Positions 51,597 through 60,390 of a stretch of DNA of 64,000 nt are shown here, in pieces. The DNA lies in the NCBI RefSeq assembly GCF_900100085.1, contig NZ_FNEJ01000029.1, positions 1 through 64,000 on the forward strand, given 5' to 3'. Source of the stretch: Salipiger marinus. GTDB lineage: Bacteria > Pseudomonadota > Alphaproteobacteria > Rhodobacterales > Rhodobacteraceae. Every line of letters starts with the position of its first letter. Position 1 is the stretch's first letter. The notes beneath the pieces are model-generated. The model saw only the letters and a list, made by a program, of their open reading frames with translations, had not been told where the DNA came from and did no database searches. The position numbers and the translations under genes were made by a program.

Positions 51597-53105
51597 TTAG
51601 CTCTGCACCCGCATCACGAAGGGATCGTGCGTCTTGCCCGAGTAATCGATGACGACGGTCTTGATGCGGGTGAATTCGTTGATCGCGGCAAAACCGTTAT
51701 GCTTGCCGTAGCCGGAGTCCTTGTAGCCACCCGACGGCGCCATGACCGAGGGGCTGCGATAGGTGTTGATCCAGACCATCCCGGCATTGATCCGGCGCAT
51801 GAAGCGCATCGCGCGCTCCATGTCATTGGTCCACAGGCCGGAGGCCAGCCCGTAGCGCGTGTCATTGGCCTTGGCGATCATGTCCTCGTCGTCGCTGTAG
51901 CGGATCAGGCCCAGCACCGGGCCGAAGATCTCGTTCCGCGCGATGTCCATCTCGTTGGTGACGTCGCCGAAGATCGTGGGCTGCACATACCAGCCTGCGC
52001 CCATCTGTTCGGCCCGCCCGCCCCCGGCCAGCAGCTTGGCCCCGGCAGTCTTCGCGCCCTCGACAAAGCGGCCCACCTTTTCGACCTGCGACCACAGCGC
52101 CAGCGGCCCAAGCTGGGTGTCGGCCTCGGTGGGGGCGCCGATCCGGATCTCGGCGGCGCGGGCAACCAGCCGTTCGGCCACCTCGTCATAGATGCTGTCA
52201 TGGACCAGACAGCGCGATCCCGCGACGCAGGTCTGCCCGCCCGCCGCGAAGATGCCAGAGACGACACCGGTCACGGCGCGGTCCAGATCGGCATCGGCGC
52301 AGATGATGTTGGGGGATTTCCCGCCCAGTTCGAGGATCGCGGGCGTCAGGTTCTGCGCGGCGCTGGCGGCGATCACCCGCCCGGTTTCGGGCCCGCCGGT
52401 AAAGTCGATCTTGTCCACCTCGGGATGGCGCACCAGCGCGTCGCCCACGGTCTGACCGCCGCCCGTCACAACATTGAACACGCCCGGCGGAAAGCCCGCC
52501 TCCGCCACCAGTTCGGCAAAGGCGAGGATGGAGGCGGCGGAATGCTCCGACGGTTTCACCACCATGGCATTCCCGGCGGCGATGGCCGGGGAAAAGGCGC
52601 GGTTCAGCAGCAGCAGCGGCGAATTCCACGGCACGATGGCGGCGATGACCCCCACCGGTTCGCGCAGGGTGAAATTCAGCATGTCCGGCTTGTTGACCGG
52701 GATCGTCGTGCCCTCGATCTTGTCAGCCATGCCCGCGAAATAGCGCATGCTGGCGGCCACCGCATGGGTCAGCGCGGTCATCTCCTTCAGCAGCTTGCCA
52801 TTGTCGCGCACTTCCAGCCGCGACAGCCGGTCGACATTCTGCGAGATGAGATCGGCCAGACGGTACATCAGGCTGCCGCGGTCGGTCTGGGACATGTCGC
52901 GCCATGCGGCACTGGTCATCGCACCCCGGGCTGCCCGCACGGCGCGGTCCACCTCGTCGGCGGTGGCATCGGGCATGGAGGACCATTCCGCCCCTGTCGC
53001 CGGATCATAGCTAGGAAAGCTCTGGCCCTGCGAGGGGACGAATTCGTTATTGATGAACAGCGGCAGGCAGCGGCCTTCCAGCGCGTCGGTGGTAAACAGG
53101 GTCAT
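51597..53105 (-). CDS. Aldehyde dehydrogenase
   Basis: A 502-residue ALDH with VPWNSPLLLLNRAFSPAIAAG, FTGGPETGRVIAASAAQ, LELGGKSPNIICADADLD (general base Glu), FAAGGQTCVAGSRCLVHD (catalytic Cys) and EIFGPVLGLIRY. It converts an aldehyde, perhaps one released by the LLM oxygenase, to an acid with NAD(P). Its ATG overlaps the flavin reductase stop by 4 bp. Confidence 0.92.
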   Translation of the reverse strand: MTLFTTDALEGRCLPLFINNEFVPSQGQSFPSYDPATGAEWSSMPDATADEVDRAVRAARGAMTSAAWRDMSQTDRGSLMYRLADLISQNVDRLSRLEVRDNGKLLKEMTALTHAVAASMRYFAGMADKIEGTTIPVNKPDMLNFTLREPVGVIAAIVPWNSPLLLLNRAFSPAIAAGNAMVVKPSEHSAASILAFAELVAEAGFPPGVFNVVTGGGQTVGDALVRHPEVDKIDFTGGPETGRVIAASAAQNLTPAILELGGKSPNIICADADLDRAVTGVVSGIFAAGGQTCVAGSRCLVHDSIYDEVAERLVARAAEIRIGAPTEADTQLGPLALWSQVEKVGRFVEGAKTAGAKLLAGGGRAEQMGAGWYVQPTIFGDVTNEMDIARNEIFGPVLGLIRYSDDEDMIAKANDTRYGLASGLWTNDMERAMRFMRRINAGMVWINTYRSPSVMAPSGGYKDSGYGKHNGFAAINEFTRIKTVVIDYSGKTHDPFVMRVQS

Positions 53106-54073
53106 TGCACGATGTCCTCGGGTTGAAACGGAGCGGACCGCGGCACGGTCAGCGGCAGCACGGCCCCGTGGGGACCGGCGGTGTCGACATAAAGGCCGAA
53201 GCGGCGCGCCCCGATCTCTTCGGCGTAGCGGCGCAGCATCGCCCGCGCGCCGGGATCCGCCACGGCGAGCGTGGGCAGCGCCTCTGGCGCGACCATCACC
53301 GCGCCTTCGGGCAGGTCGGATCCCGCCGCCAGTTCGCCGTGAAAGAAGAAGTTGCGGGTCAGGCCATCGGCGCTGTCAAAAATCGCATAGGGGCTGTCCC
53401 ATGCCACCCGCGCCGGGCCTGCCCCAGCCAGATCGGTCTCCAGCGCGGCGATGGCGGCACCGGTGCTGTCCTGCGGCGCGGAAAGCGGCAGGCGGTAGCC
53501 GCCGTCACGCCCCGCCAGCAGCAGCACCTTTCCGGCGCGGTGCAGTATGGCGCCTGCGCGCAGCGCGGGATCGGCGGCGGGCCGGGTGTAGCGGCCATCA
53601 GCGAAGATCAGGCCGGGGCGCGGGCTGCGCCGCAGCGCCGTGATGCGCCCGACGAGGATCAGGTGATCGCCCGCCGCCACCACCTCGTGCCGCGTGCAGT
53701 CGAATACGGCGGCGCAGCCTTCCAGTAGGGGCGACCCGGTGAGCCCGGCCTGCCACGGCACCTCGGCAAAGCGGTCGCGATCACCGCGGCTGGCAAACCG
53801 CCCCGCAAGGTCGGTCTGGTCGGCAGCAAGGATGTTGACGGCGAACCCCTCGCCATCCCGGAACAGCGCCAGATTGCGGGAGGTGGTGCCGATGCAGACC
53901 AGCAGCAGCGGCGGATCCAGCGAGACGGAGGTGAAGGAATTTGCGGTAAAGCCTGCCGGTGCGCCCGCCTTGGTGCAGGTGGTGACGACGGTCACGCCGG
54001 TGGCGAAGCGGCCAAAGGCTGCGCGCAGGTCGGCGCGGTCGAAGGGGGCGGCAGAGGGGGCGGGATCGGGCAT
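53102..54073 (-). CDS. Flavin reductase with Nudix-like C-terminal domain
   Basis: A 323-residue protein. Residues about 12-165 are a flavin reductase of the HpaC/RutF type, with FGRFATGVTVVTT, FTANSFTSVSLDPPLLLVCI and FAVNILAADQTDLAGRFA. Typical reductases of this family stop near 170 residues. Here a further 150 residues follow that resemble a Nudix fold (AILHRAGKVLLLAGRDGGY, then RNFFFHGELAAG), but the Nudix box glutamates are missing. The tail may bind a nucleotide or the partner oxygenase. It supplies reduced FMN to the LLM enzyme. First gene of the leftward catabolic operon. Confidence 0.85.
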   Translation of the reverse strand: MPDPAPSAAPFDRADLRAAFGRFATGVTVVTTCTKAGAPAGFTANSFTSVSLDPPLLLVCIGTTSRNLALFRDGEGFAVNILAADQTDLAGRFASRGDRDRFAEVPWQAGLTGSPLLEGCAAVFDCTRHEVVAAGDHLILVGRITALRRSPRPGLIFADGRYTRPAADPALRAGAILHRAGKVLLLAGRDGGYRLPLSAPQDSTGAAIAALETDLAGAGPARVAWDSPYAIFDSADGLTRNFFFHGELAAGSDLPEGAVMVAPEALPTLAVADPGARAMLRRYAEEIGARRFGLYVDTAGPHGAVLPLTVPRSAPFQPEDIVQ

Positions 54074-54174
54074 GGTCGGGAAGCCTTCGGTCGTTCAGCG
54101 GGTGCTGAAGATGACTTTAGGCTGCAGGTTTCGGACCAGTCCTCCCGCGAAACTGGCGAGATTATTGGAAAAAA

Positions 54175-54193
54175 TTCCTACTATCTGTAGGAA
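54175..54193. promoter_or_regulatory. 19-bp palindromic operator, copy 1 (TTCCTA-N7-TAGGAA)
   Basis: TTCCTAC-TATCT-GTAGGAA, 7-bp perfect arms, lies about 100 bp upstream of the flavin reductase start and overlaps the end of the regulator gene. The same motif is found at 56100-56118. The two copies sit at the promoters of the catabolic operon and of the regulator/transporter pair, which strongly suggests a binding site of the PucR-type regulator. Confidence 0.75.
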
Positions 54194-55956
54194 GTCCTGA
54201 ACCGGTGAAGGCGCAGAGCCAGTTCCAGCTGGAAACATTCCTCCGGATCGTTCAGATCCACGCCCGCGCGTTCGGTAAGCCGCCCGATGCGGTAGCGCAG
54301 GGTCGAGACATGGATGCCCAGCAGATCCGCCGTCTCCTGCGGGCGGCGCCCGGTGGCCAGATAGGCCTCCAGCGTCTGCAGCATCGCCTCGCCCTTGTCG
54401 GTGCCGTCCTCGGTCAGCCAAGCGATGGTGTCGGTCAGGAACCGGTCGGCCACCCGGCTGCTGAGCCCGGCCATGAGCGAGGGGAGCGAGCCGACATTGC
54501 GCCGGTCCACCCAGCCGCGGGCGCCCATCTTTTCAGCGACCTGCAGGTTCCACGCGCAGGCCTCGCGCGCGGGGGCCACCTGATCCAGCTGGTCGATGCG
54601 GTCGGACAGCAGGGCTATGGCATCGGGCAGGATGGGCCGGATGCGCTGGATGAACAGCTCGCGCTGCTTGGCGCTGCGCATGTCCTCGCCATCGCGGATC
54701 AGCAGACAGATCTCGCCCTCGTCCCGGCAGGAAATGGCCTTGCCCAGCGTGCGCTGTGCGGTGCGCAGCACGAAGCTGTGCGCATCCTCGCCCGCCACCG
54801 CGCCGCCGGGGCTGCGCAGCCCGACAAGGAACATCGGCTGGTCGAGTTCGAATCCCAGCAGGCGCGCCTCGTCGCGCAGGCTGCCAAGATCGCGCAGGTC
54901 GCCCTGACAGAGCCGCAGGATCAGCCGCCGCGAGGCCTGTTCGCGGGTGCGGAACATCATGTAATTGCGCAGGATCAGCGTCGACAGCGCCAGCTGGCCC
55001 GCATCGGCGGCGATCTGTTCGTTGGGCGCCAGCTGTGCCGCGCCCAGCAGGAACAGCGCGCCGACCCGGCTGCCGTCGATGAAGAGCGGCCGCATCAGCG
55101 CGGCGTGGGTCTCGTCGCCCACCAGCAGGCGCACGTTCTGGTCGCCCAGATCGGTATCGGCCTTCATCGCGGTGCGCACCACCGATTCCGGCAGCCGGTG
55201 CGCCAGCGCCCGCAGCAGCGGCGCCGCGTCCGCCGGATCGCACAGCATCTGCCCGGTGGTCAGATCTATGGCGAACCAGCCGGTGGGAAACAGCCGCGAC
55301 AGCGAGCCATAAAGATCCGTGGCGTGATCGGGATCAAGTGTGGTGGTCAGGGCCGAGGTCAGGTTGGTGGTGATGGCGCGCAGCCGCTCCGCCTCGGCCC
55401 GCTCCTCGCGCAGGGCCTGCATCCGGCGCACCGCCACATCTGCCAGATCCGCAAGGCATTGCAGGAAGCTGAGTTCGACCTCGTCAACCTCCACCACCTC
55501 GTTGGCCAGCACCGACAGTACGATGGCGCGGCCCTCCTCGTCGGGGAATTTCAGCGGCACCAGCACCACGGTATGATAGCCGCGCGCGCGGGCGTCATCG
55601 CGGAAAGCGGCATATTTGTCCTGCGACGCGGCATCCGAAATCACCAGAGGCCGCCCGCGCGAGACCACCTCGCGCACGGGGCTGCTGGACAGATCCCATT
55701 GCATGGTGGACCGCCGCCCGCTTGCGGTCAGGAACTGGTCGAAGCGCACGGTCGAGATCGACAGCTGCCGGTCGGTGTCCATCACCATGACGCTGCTGAT
55801 CGCCCAATGCGAATGGCGGCAGACGCCTTCGGTCAGCCGGACCAGCACATCGCGGAAATCGCCGCCCTCATTGATCAGCCGGGTGATTTCTGAAAGCTGG
55901 CGGAACTGGTCGGCGCGCAGGGTGGGCGGACGGCCGGGATGGTCTGCAGCGGTCAT
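54181..55956 (-). CDS. PucR-type helix-turn-helix regulator with GAF domain
   Basis: A 591-residue regulator. The N-terminal part (about 20-180) is GAF-like, including SSPVREVVSRGRPLVISDAA and YHTVVLVPLKFPDEEGRAIV. A middle region (about 190-470) lacks a clear named domain. The C-terminus (about 525-585) is the PucR/CdaR HTH, with YLATGRRPQETADLLGIHVS and TLRYRIGRLTERAGVDL. PucR-type proteins activate catabolic genes in response to the substrate. It is followed in the same direction by the flavin reductase operon after 107 bp and is divergent from proV-like. Both control regions carry the TTCCTA-N7-TAGGAA palindrome. Confidence 0.9.
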   Translation of the reverse strand: MTAADHPGRPPTLRADQFRQLSEITRLINEGGDFRDVLVRLTEGVCRHSHWAISSVMVMDTDRQLSISTVRFDQFLTASGRRSTMQWDLSSSPVREVVSRGRPLVISDAASQDKYAAFRDDARARGYHTVVLVPLKFPDEEGRAIVLSVLANEVVEVDEVELSFLQCLADLADVAVRRMQALREERAEAERLRAITTNLTSALTTTLDPDHATDLYGSLSRLFPTGWFAIDLTTGQMLCDPADAAPLLRALAHRLPESVVRTAMKADTDLGDQNVRLLVGDETHAALMRPLFIDGSRVGALFLLGAAQLAPNEQIAADAGQLALSTLILRNYMMFRTREQASRRLILRLCQGDLRDLGSLRDEARLLGFELDQPMFLVGLRSPGGAVAGEDAHSFVLRTAQRTLGKAISCRDEGEICLLIRDGEDMRSAKQRELFIQRIRPILPDAIALLSDRIDQLDQVAPAREACAWNLQVAEKMGARGWVDRRNVGSLPSLMAGLSSRVADRFLTDTIAWLTEDGTDKGEAMLQTLEAYLATGRRPQETADLLGIHVSTLRYRIGRLTERAGVDLNDPEECFQLELALRLHRFRTSYR

Positions 55957-56099
55957 GCGGGTGGCTTTCCTGCGGCGGAGCGGGGCGCGGCGGTCGGGCG
56001 GTGGTACATGGGCGATGCCTCCCCAAAGGGCGTGAGTCCTCGCTAGCGACGAAGCCGGGGGCGATCATGGTGCCTTCAGACGGAGAACGCAAAGCCGCA

Positions 56100-56118
56100 T
56101 TCCTACGAAACATAGGAA
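56100..56118. promoter_or_regulatory. 19-bp palindromic operator, copy 2 (TTCCTA-N7-TAGGAA)
   Basis: TTCCTAC-GAAAC-ATAGGAA lies in the divergent region between the PucR-type gene (start 55956) and the ABC transporter (start 56191). Outer hexamers are identical to copy 1 at 54175-54193 and the spacing is the same, 7 nt. Confidence 0.75.
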
Positions 56119-56190
56119 GACACAAAAGCTGCATGGCGCATTAATGAAATCACACTCAAAAACGACCAGACCGACAGGGATCATTCCACA

Positions 56191-57315
56191 GTGACAGACA
56201 GGATTGAGATACGCGGTGTCTACAAGATTTTTGGACCCCGCAGGGACGAGGCGATGGCGCTTGTCCGGGCGGGCAAGGGCAAGTCCGAAATTCTGGAACA
56301 GACACAGGCCGTGGTGGGCGTGAACAACGTCTCCCTCAAGGTGCCGAAAGGCGCCATCTCGGTGATCATGGGGCTGTCGGGATCGGGCAAGTCCACGCTG
56401 GCGCGCTGCGTGAACCGCATCATCGAACCGGATGCGGGCCAGCTTCTGCTGGATGGCGAGGATTACACCACCTGCACGCCGGGTCGCATGCGCGACCTGC
56501 GCCGCCGCCGCATTTCCATGGTGTTTCAGAATTTCGGCCTGCTGCCCAACCAGACGGTGATCGACAATGTCGCGCTGGGGCTGAAGCTGCGCCGCGAACC
56601 GCTGGCCGAACGGCACCGCAAGGCGGGCGAGATGCTGGAAATCGTCGGCCTGTCGGAATGGGCCTCGCACCTGCCCGGAGAGCTGAGCGGCGGGATGCGC
56701 CAGCGGGTCGGGCTGGCGCGCGCGCTGGCCACAGAGGCGGATGTGCTGATCATGGACGAGGCCTTCAGCGCGCTTGACCCGCTGATCCGCACCGAAATGC
56801 AGGATGAACTGCTGCGCCTGCAAACCACGCTGCACAAGACCGTGCTGTTCATCACCCATGACTTTCAGGAAGCGCTGCGGCTTGGCACCCGGATCGCGGT
56901 GATGGCGGACGGATCAGTCATCCGCGACGGCACCCCGCAGGAGATCGTGATCGACCCGCAGCATGATTATGTCGCGGCCTTCACCCGCAATGTCGACCGG
57001 GCGCGGCTGTTCGATGCCGCCTCTGTCATGGTCGAGACCCCTGCCGACGGTCAGGGTGGCCAGTTCGTGCTGGACGATACCGGGCAGGTCGCAGGATGGA
57101 GCGCGCCCGGCGGCGCCCCCGCCAGCGGTGCCTATATCGCCGTGCGTCCCGACACCCGCCTGATCGACATTGCCCGCGCTGCCTCCCGGGGCCGTGGCCC
57201 CATTGCGGTGGTGGATGAGGCGGGCAGGTTCCGTGGCCGCATCCCGGAAGAGGCGCTTCTTGCCGGGATCGCGGGCGACGCCGAGACGATGAAAGGAACC
57301 CGGCCCGATGCTTGA
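56191..57315 (+). CDS. Glycine betaine/proline-type ABC transporter ATP-binding protein (ProV-like)
   Basis: A 374-residue ATPase. It has the ProV-specific N-terminal extension (VYKIFGPRRDEAMALVRAGK), Walker A GLSGSGKST at about 61-69, Q-loop VFQNFGLLPNQ, signature GELSGGMRQRVGLARAL, Walker B VLIMDEAFSALD and the His switch ITHDFQEAL. The C-terminal 90 residues are a reduced CBS-like region, which in OpuA/ProV senses ionic strength. It starts at GTG 56191. It overlaps the permease gene by 8 bp. A catabolic uptake role is more likely than osmoprotection, because of its link to the oxygenase operon. Confidence 0.92.
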   Translation: MTDRIEIRGVYKIFGPRRDEAMALVRAGKGKSEILEQTQAVVGVNNVSLKVPKGAISVIMGLSGSGKSTLARCVNRIIEPDAGQLLLDGEDYTTCTPGRMRDLRRRRISMVFQNFGLLPNQTVIDNVALGLKLRREPLAERHRKAGEMLEIVGLSEWASHLPGELSGGMRQRVGLARALATEADVLIMDEAFSALDPLIRTEMQDELLRLQTTLHKTVLFITHDFQEALRLGTRIAVMADGSVIRDGTPQEIVIDPQHDYVAAFTRNVDRARLFDAASVMVETPADGQGGQFVLDDTGQVAGWSAPGGAPASGAYIAVRPDTRLIDIARAASRGRGPIAVVDEAGRFRGRIPEEALLAGIAGDAETMKGTRPDA

Positions 57316-58255
57316 TCCGGACCAAGTCTACATCCCGCTCGCAAGCTGGATCCAGATCGCGATCGAGTGGATCGCCGACCATTTCCGCCCGCTGTTCCGG
57401 TCGATCCGCTGGCCGGTGGACGAGCTGCTGAACGCCATCAACGGCACGCTGGAGGTGACGCCGCCGCTGCTGCTGATCGCGCTCTTCGGCCTTCTGGCGC
57501 TGTGGCTGGCAGGGCGGCGCACCGCGCTCTTCACCGTCGTATCGCTGGTGTTCATCCTGCTTCTGGGCATCTGGTATGAAACGCTGACCACGCTGTCGCT
57601 GATCGCCACGGCCATCGTGGTCTGCGTGGCGATCGGCATTCCGCTTGGCATCCTCTGCGCGCGCAGTGACCGCGCTTGGGGCATCCTGCGCCCAATCCTT
57701 GACGTGATGCAGACCACGCCCAGCTTCGTCTACCTGATTCCGGTGGTGATGCTTTTTGGCGTGGGCACCGTGCCCGGGGCGGTGGCAGTGATCGTGGTGG
57801 CGGTGCCGCCGCTGATCCGCTTCACCAATATCGGGATCCGGGGCGTCGATCAGGAACTGATCGAGGCGGGCATCGCCTTTGGCGCCACCGAACGCCAGCT
57901 TCTGTGGGAAATCCAGCTGCCGCAGGCCCTGCCGACGATCCTTGGCGGGCTCAACCAGACCGTGCTTCTGGCCATGGTGATGTCGGTCATTGTGGCGATG
58001 ATCGGCGCCGAAGGGCTTGGGCTGGTGGTGCTGCAGGGGCTTGGACGGCTGGATGTGGGCCGCGCCGCGGTCGGGGGCATCGGCATCGTGCTGATGGCCA
58101 TCATCCTTGACCGGCTGACGCAGGCCGTGGCCGACCGCGATCCCCGTGCCAGAGCGGGCCAGTCCCGGATTTCCGGCGCCTTTGCCCGCCTTTTCGGCGG
58201 CGGTCACCGCCGGGCGGAGGCCCGTCTGGAAGCCTCGCTCGACAGCAAGACCTGA
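57308..58255 (+). CDS. Glycine betaine/proline-type ABC transporter permease (ProW-like)
   Basis: A 315-residue membrane protein with a hydrophilic N-terminal stretch, about seven hydrophobic segments, and the ProW core: IGIPLGILCARSD, PILDVMQTTPSFVYLIPVVM, and the EAA loop ELIEAGIAFGATERQLLWEI. It forms the membrane channel for the ATPase encoded upstream. A proX-like gene follows after 116 bp. Confidence 0.92.
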   Translation: MLDPDQVYIPLASWIQIAIEWIADHFRPLFRSIRWPVDELLNAINGTLEVTPPLLLIALFGLLALWLAGRRTALFTVVSLVFILLLGIWYETLTTLSLIATAIVVCVAIGIPLGILCARSDRAWGILRPILDVMQTTPSFVYLIPVVMLFGVGTVPGAVAVIVVAVPPLIRFTNIGIRGVDQELIEAGIAFGATERQLLWEIQLPQALPTILGGLNQTVLLAMVMSVIVAMIGAEGLGLVVLQGLGRLDVGRAAVGGIGIVLMAIILDRLTQAVADRDPRARAGQSRISGAFARLFGGGHRRAEARLEASLDSKT

Positions 58256-58371
58256 CCCGCGGGCTGCGGCCCTGCCGCCCGCCCGGCCAGAGGGCCGCCC
58301 CAAGCTGCGGGCGGTCCCTCATCCCCCACGAGCTGCGACAAGCAGCCTGTCCCCAACAGTAGGAGATCCCC

Positions 58372-59397
58372 ATGACCAAAAACCCATTTTTCCTCACCAC
58401 AGCACTGGCCTGCACGCTGGCCCTGCCCGCCATGGCCCAGGACCTGCCCGGCGAGGGCAAGGAGGTGCGCCTGTCCCGCAGCGACAGCCTTGGCACGCAA
58501 TATGTTCAGGCCGAGATCCTGAAGCGTGCGATGGAAGATCTTGGCTATGACGTGACCATGACCTCCATCGGCACGGCGGCCTTCCTGCAGGCGGCGGCGC
58601 AGGGCGATCTGGACATCTCGGGCGACATCAACATGCCGCAGCGCGCCCTGCAGTATGATACGGTGAAGGACGAGGTGACCCTGCTGAGCGGCGGCACCAT
58701 TCAGGGCGGCGGCATCAACGGCTATCTCATCGACAAGGCCACCGCCGAAAGCCGGGGCATCACCGATCTCAGCGCGTTGGCCGATCCCGAGATCGCGGCG
58801 CTGTTCGATGCTGATGGCGACGGCAAGGCCGATCTGATGAACTGCGATCCGGGCTGGAGCTGCGGCGATGTGGTGGAATTCCAGCTGCAGGAATACGGGC
58901 TGACCGACACGGTTGAATCGGTGCGGGCGAAATATGAGCCGCTTTTGGCCGAAACCTTTGCCCGCTACCGTCAGGGCGATCCGGTGCTGTACTACACATG
59001 GAGCCCCTCTTTCGCGACCGAGACGCTGGTCCCGGGCGAAGATGTGGTCTGGCTGCCGATCCCCTATGACGCGGCCCCCGAAGGCGTCGAGGTGCCCAAT
59101 GGCCACCTTGTTGAAGGGGTCGAGGGCTGCGCGGGCGGCGCCACGTCCTGCCGCATGGCGACAGGGTCGTGGAACTGGGACATTGCCGCCAACCGGGAAT
59201 TCATCGCCGACAACCCCGCCATCGCGGCGCTGGCGGATGGCGTGGAATGGCCTCTGGCCACATGGTCGGTTTGGGAAACCCAGATGAAGGAAGACAATTC
59301 CGACCGCGCCATCCGGAAGATCGCCGATGGCTGGATCGAAGAAAACCGCGCCACCTATGAGGGCTGGCTGGAGACGGCCAAGGCCGCCGCAGAGTAA
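58372..59397 (+). CDS. ABC transporter substrate-binding protein (ProX-like)
   Basis: A 341-residue periplasmic protein with a signal peptide (about 1-23, ending LPAMAQ) and the ProX-type sequence LFDADGDGKADLMNCDPGWSC, an EF-hand-like loop plus one Trp of the quaternary-ammonium cage, and YYTWSPSFATETLVPGEDVVW with a second Trp. At the place where E. coli ProX has NWDPLHDAMY (third cage Trp), this protein has DINMPQRALQY. So it is a true ProX homologue with a changed binding pocket. A perfect terminator follows the stop. Confidence 0.9.
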   Translation: MTKNPFFLTTALACTLALPAMAQDLPGEGKEVRLSRSDSLGTQYVQAEILKRAMEDLGYDVTMTSIGTAAFLQAAAQGDLDISGDINMPQRALQYDTVKDEVTLLSGGTIQGGGINGYLIDKATAESRGITDLSALADPEIAALFDADGDGKADLMNCDPGWSCGDVVEFQLQEYGLTDTVESVRAKYEPLLAETFARYRQGDPVLYYTWSPSFATETLVPGEDVVWLPIPYDAAPEGVEVPNGHLVEGVEGCAGGATSCRMATGSWNWDIAANREFIADNPAIAALADGVEWPLATWSVWETQMKEDNSDRAIRKIADGWIEENRATYEGWLETAKAAAE

Positions 59398-59414
59398 GCC
59401 ATCATCGGCACATC

Positions 59415-59444
59415 GGGGCCGCCTGAGGATCAGGCGGCCCCTTT
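59415..59444 (+). terminator. Rho-independent terminator after the proX-like gene
   Basis: A perfect 12-bp stem, GGGGCCGCCTGA / TCAGGCGGCCCC, with a 3-nt loop and followed by TTT. It lies 18 bp after the proX-like stop and closes the ABC operon. Confidence 0.9.
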
Positions 59445-59989
59445 GCCGTTCCACCTGCCCACGCCAAAGGGAAACGCCGGGTGTGGTCACGACTGTCGGT
59501 CCGGCGCGCGACACCCGGCATAAATCCTGTGCCCGGTTCCCGGGCTTCGCTGTCAAGGCAACAGGCCGGTTCCGAGGGCCGTCTTGGCCATGCCAATGGC
59601 GTGCGTCCCCAACCGGTCCAAGGCGGCCCGGCAGCTTAAAATGGCTTCAGGCCATCCAGCGGCGGACCACCACCAGCGTGCCGCCAAGATCCGCCCGGGG
59701 TACCATTCCGCTCCCGGATCCGCAGGGCCGGTAAACGTCACCCCTGACAGCCCGGCCCGTCGCCCCACCTACAGAGGCAGCTGAGGAGGGGAGTCCTCAC
59801 CTGGACTGGAAAGCGGGTGGCAGGGTTTGTCGTGGAGGGGCAAGGGGTGCGCAGGTGTCTTTTGGTTCACGTCGGCTACCGCGCCTTACGCACATACCTT
59901 CCGGGAAACGCGGGCTCGCCCGATGACACGAACGGCAGAAATGACCAACCACCGTGATCACCGGCCCGCCTCTCGGTCAGACGGTAGTG
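59445..59989. other. Region without a recognised gene
   Basis: About 545 bases between the ABC operon terminator and an IS3 fragment. Frames on both strands look like chance translations; no ribosome site or family motif was seen. Confidence 0.4.
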
Positions 59990-60389
59990 CGAGCTGATGG
60001 GATCTGCCCCGTACCAGTTTCTATGCCGCTCCCAATCCGACCGCGGAAGATCCGGTCATCGGCGAGATATTGTTGCTCAGGGAAACCTGCCGCAACTATG
60101 GATATCGCCGTGTCACTGTCGAATTACGCCACCGTGGCCCTGTCGTGAACTCGAAGAAAGTGCGGCGGATCATGCGTGATAATGATCTGAATCCAGAGCG
60201 AAAACACCGCTATACCGGAACCACCGACAGCAGCCACGATAGCCCGATCTATCGGAATGTTGCCAAGGGGTTTGAAGTCCATGGACCGGATCAGCTCTGG
60301 GTCGGGGACATCACCTATGTCGCCATCGGGACCGGCTTCGTCTATCTGGCCGTCATCCTGGACGCCTGGTCGCGCAAGGTCGTGGGCTA
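59990..60389 (+). pseudogene. IS3-family OrfB, internal fragment
   Basis: The frame reads NPTAEDPVIGEILLLRETC, YGYRRVTVELRHRGPVVNSK and DQLWVGDITYVAIGTGFVYL, ending SRKVVG. It includes the first catalytic Asp (GDITY) of the IS3 DDE domain. The rest of the DDE domain is missing because IS427-type sequence begins at the stop codon. Confidence 0.85.
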
Positions 60390-60390
60390 G

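Noticed and set aside
54205-55893. 562-codon plus frame opposite the PucR-type regulator
   Set aside because: The minus frame carries GAF and PucR HTH motifs; the plus frame is the common antisense open frame of high-GC DNA.
58801-58840. EF-hand-like DADGDGKAD loop as a sign of a calcium-binding protein
   Set aside because: E. coli ProX, as I recall its sequence, has the same loop, so it is a family feature and not a special calcium protein.
58204-59556. 450-codon minus frame opposite the proX-like gene
   Set aside because: ProX motifs are unmistakable on the plus strand and a terminator lies inside the minus frame.
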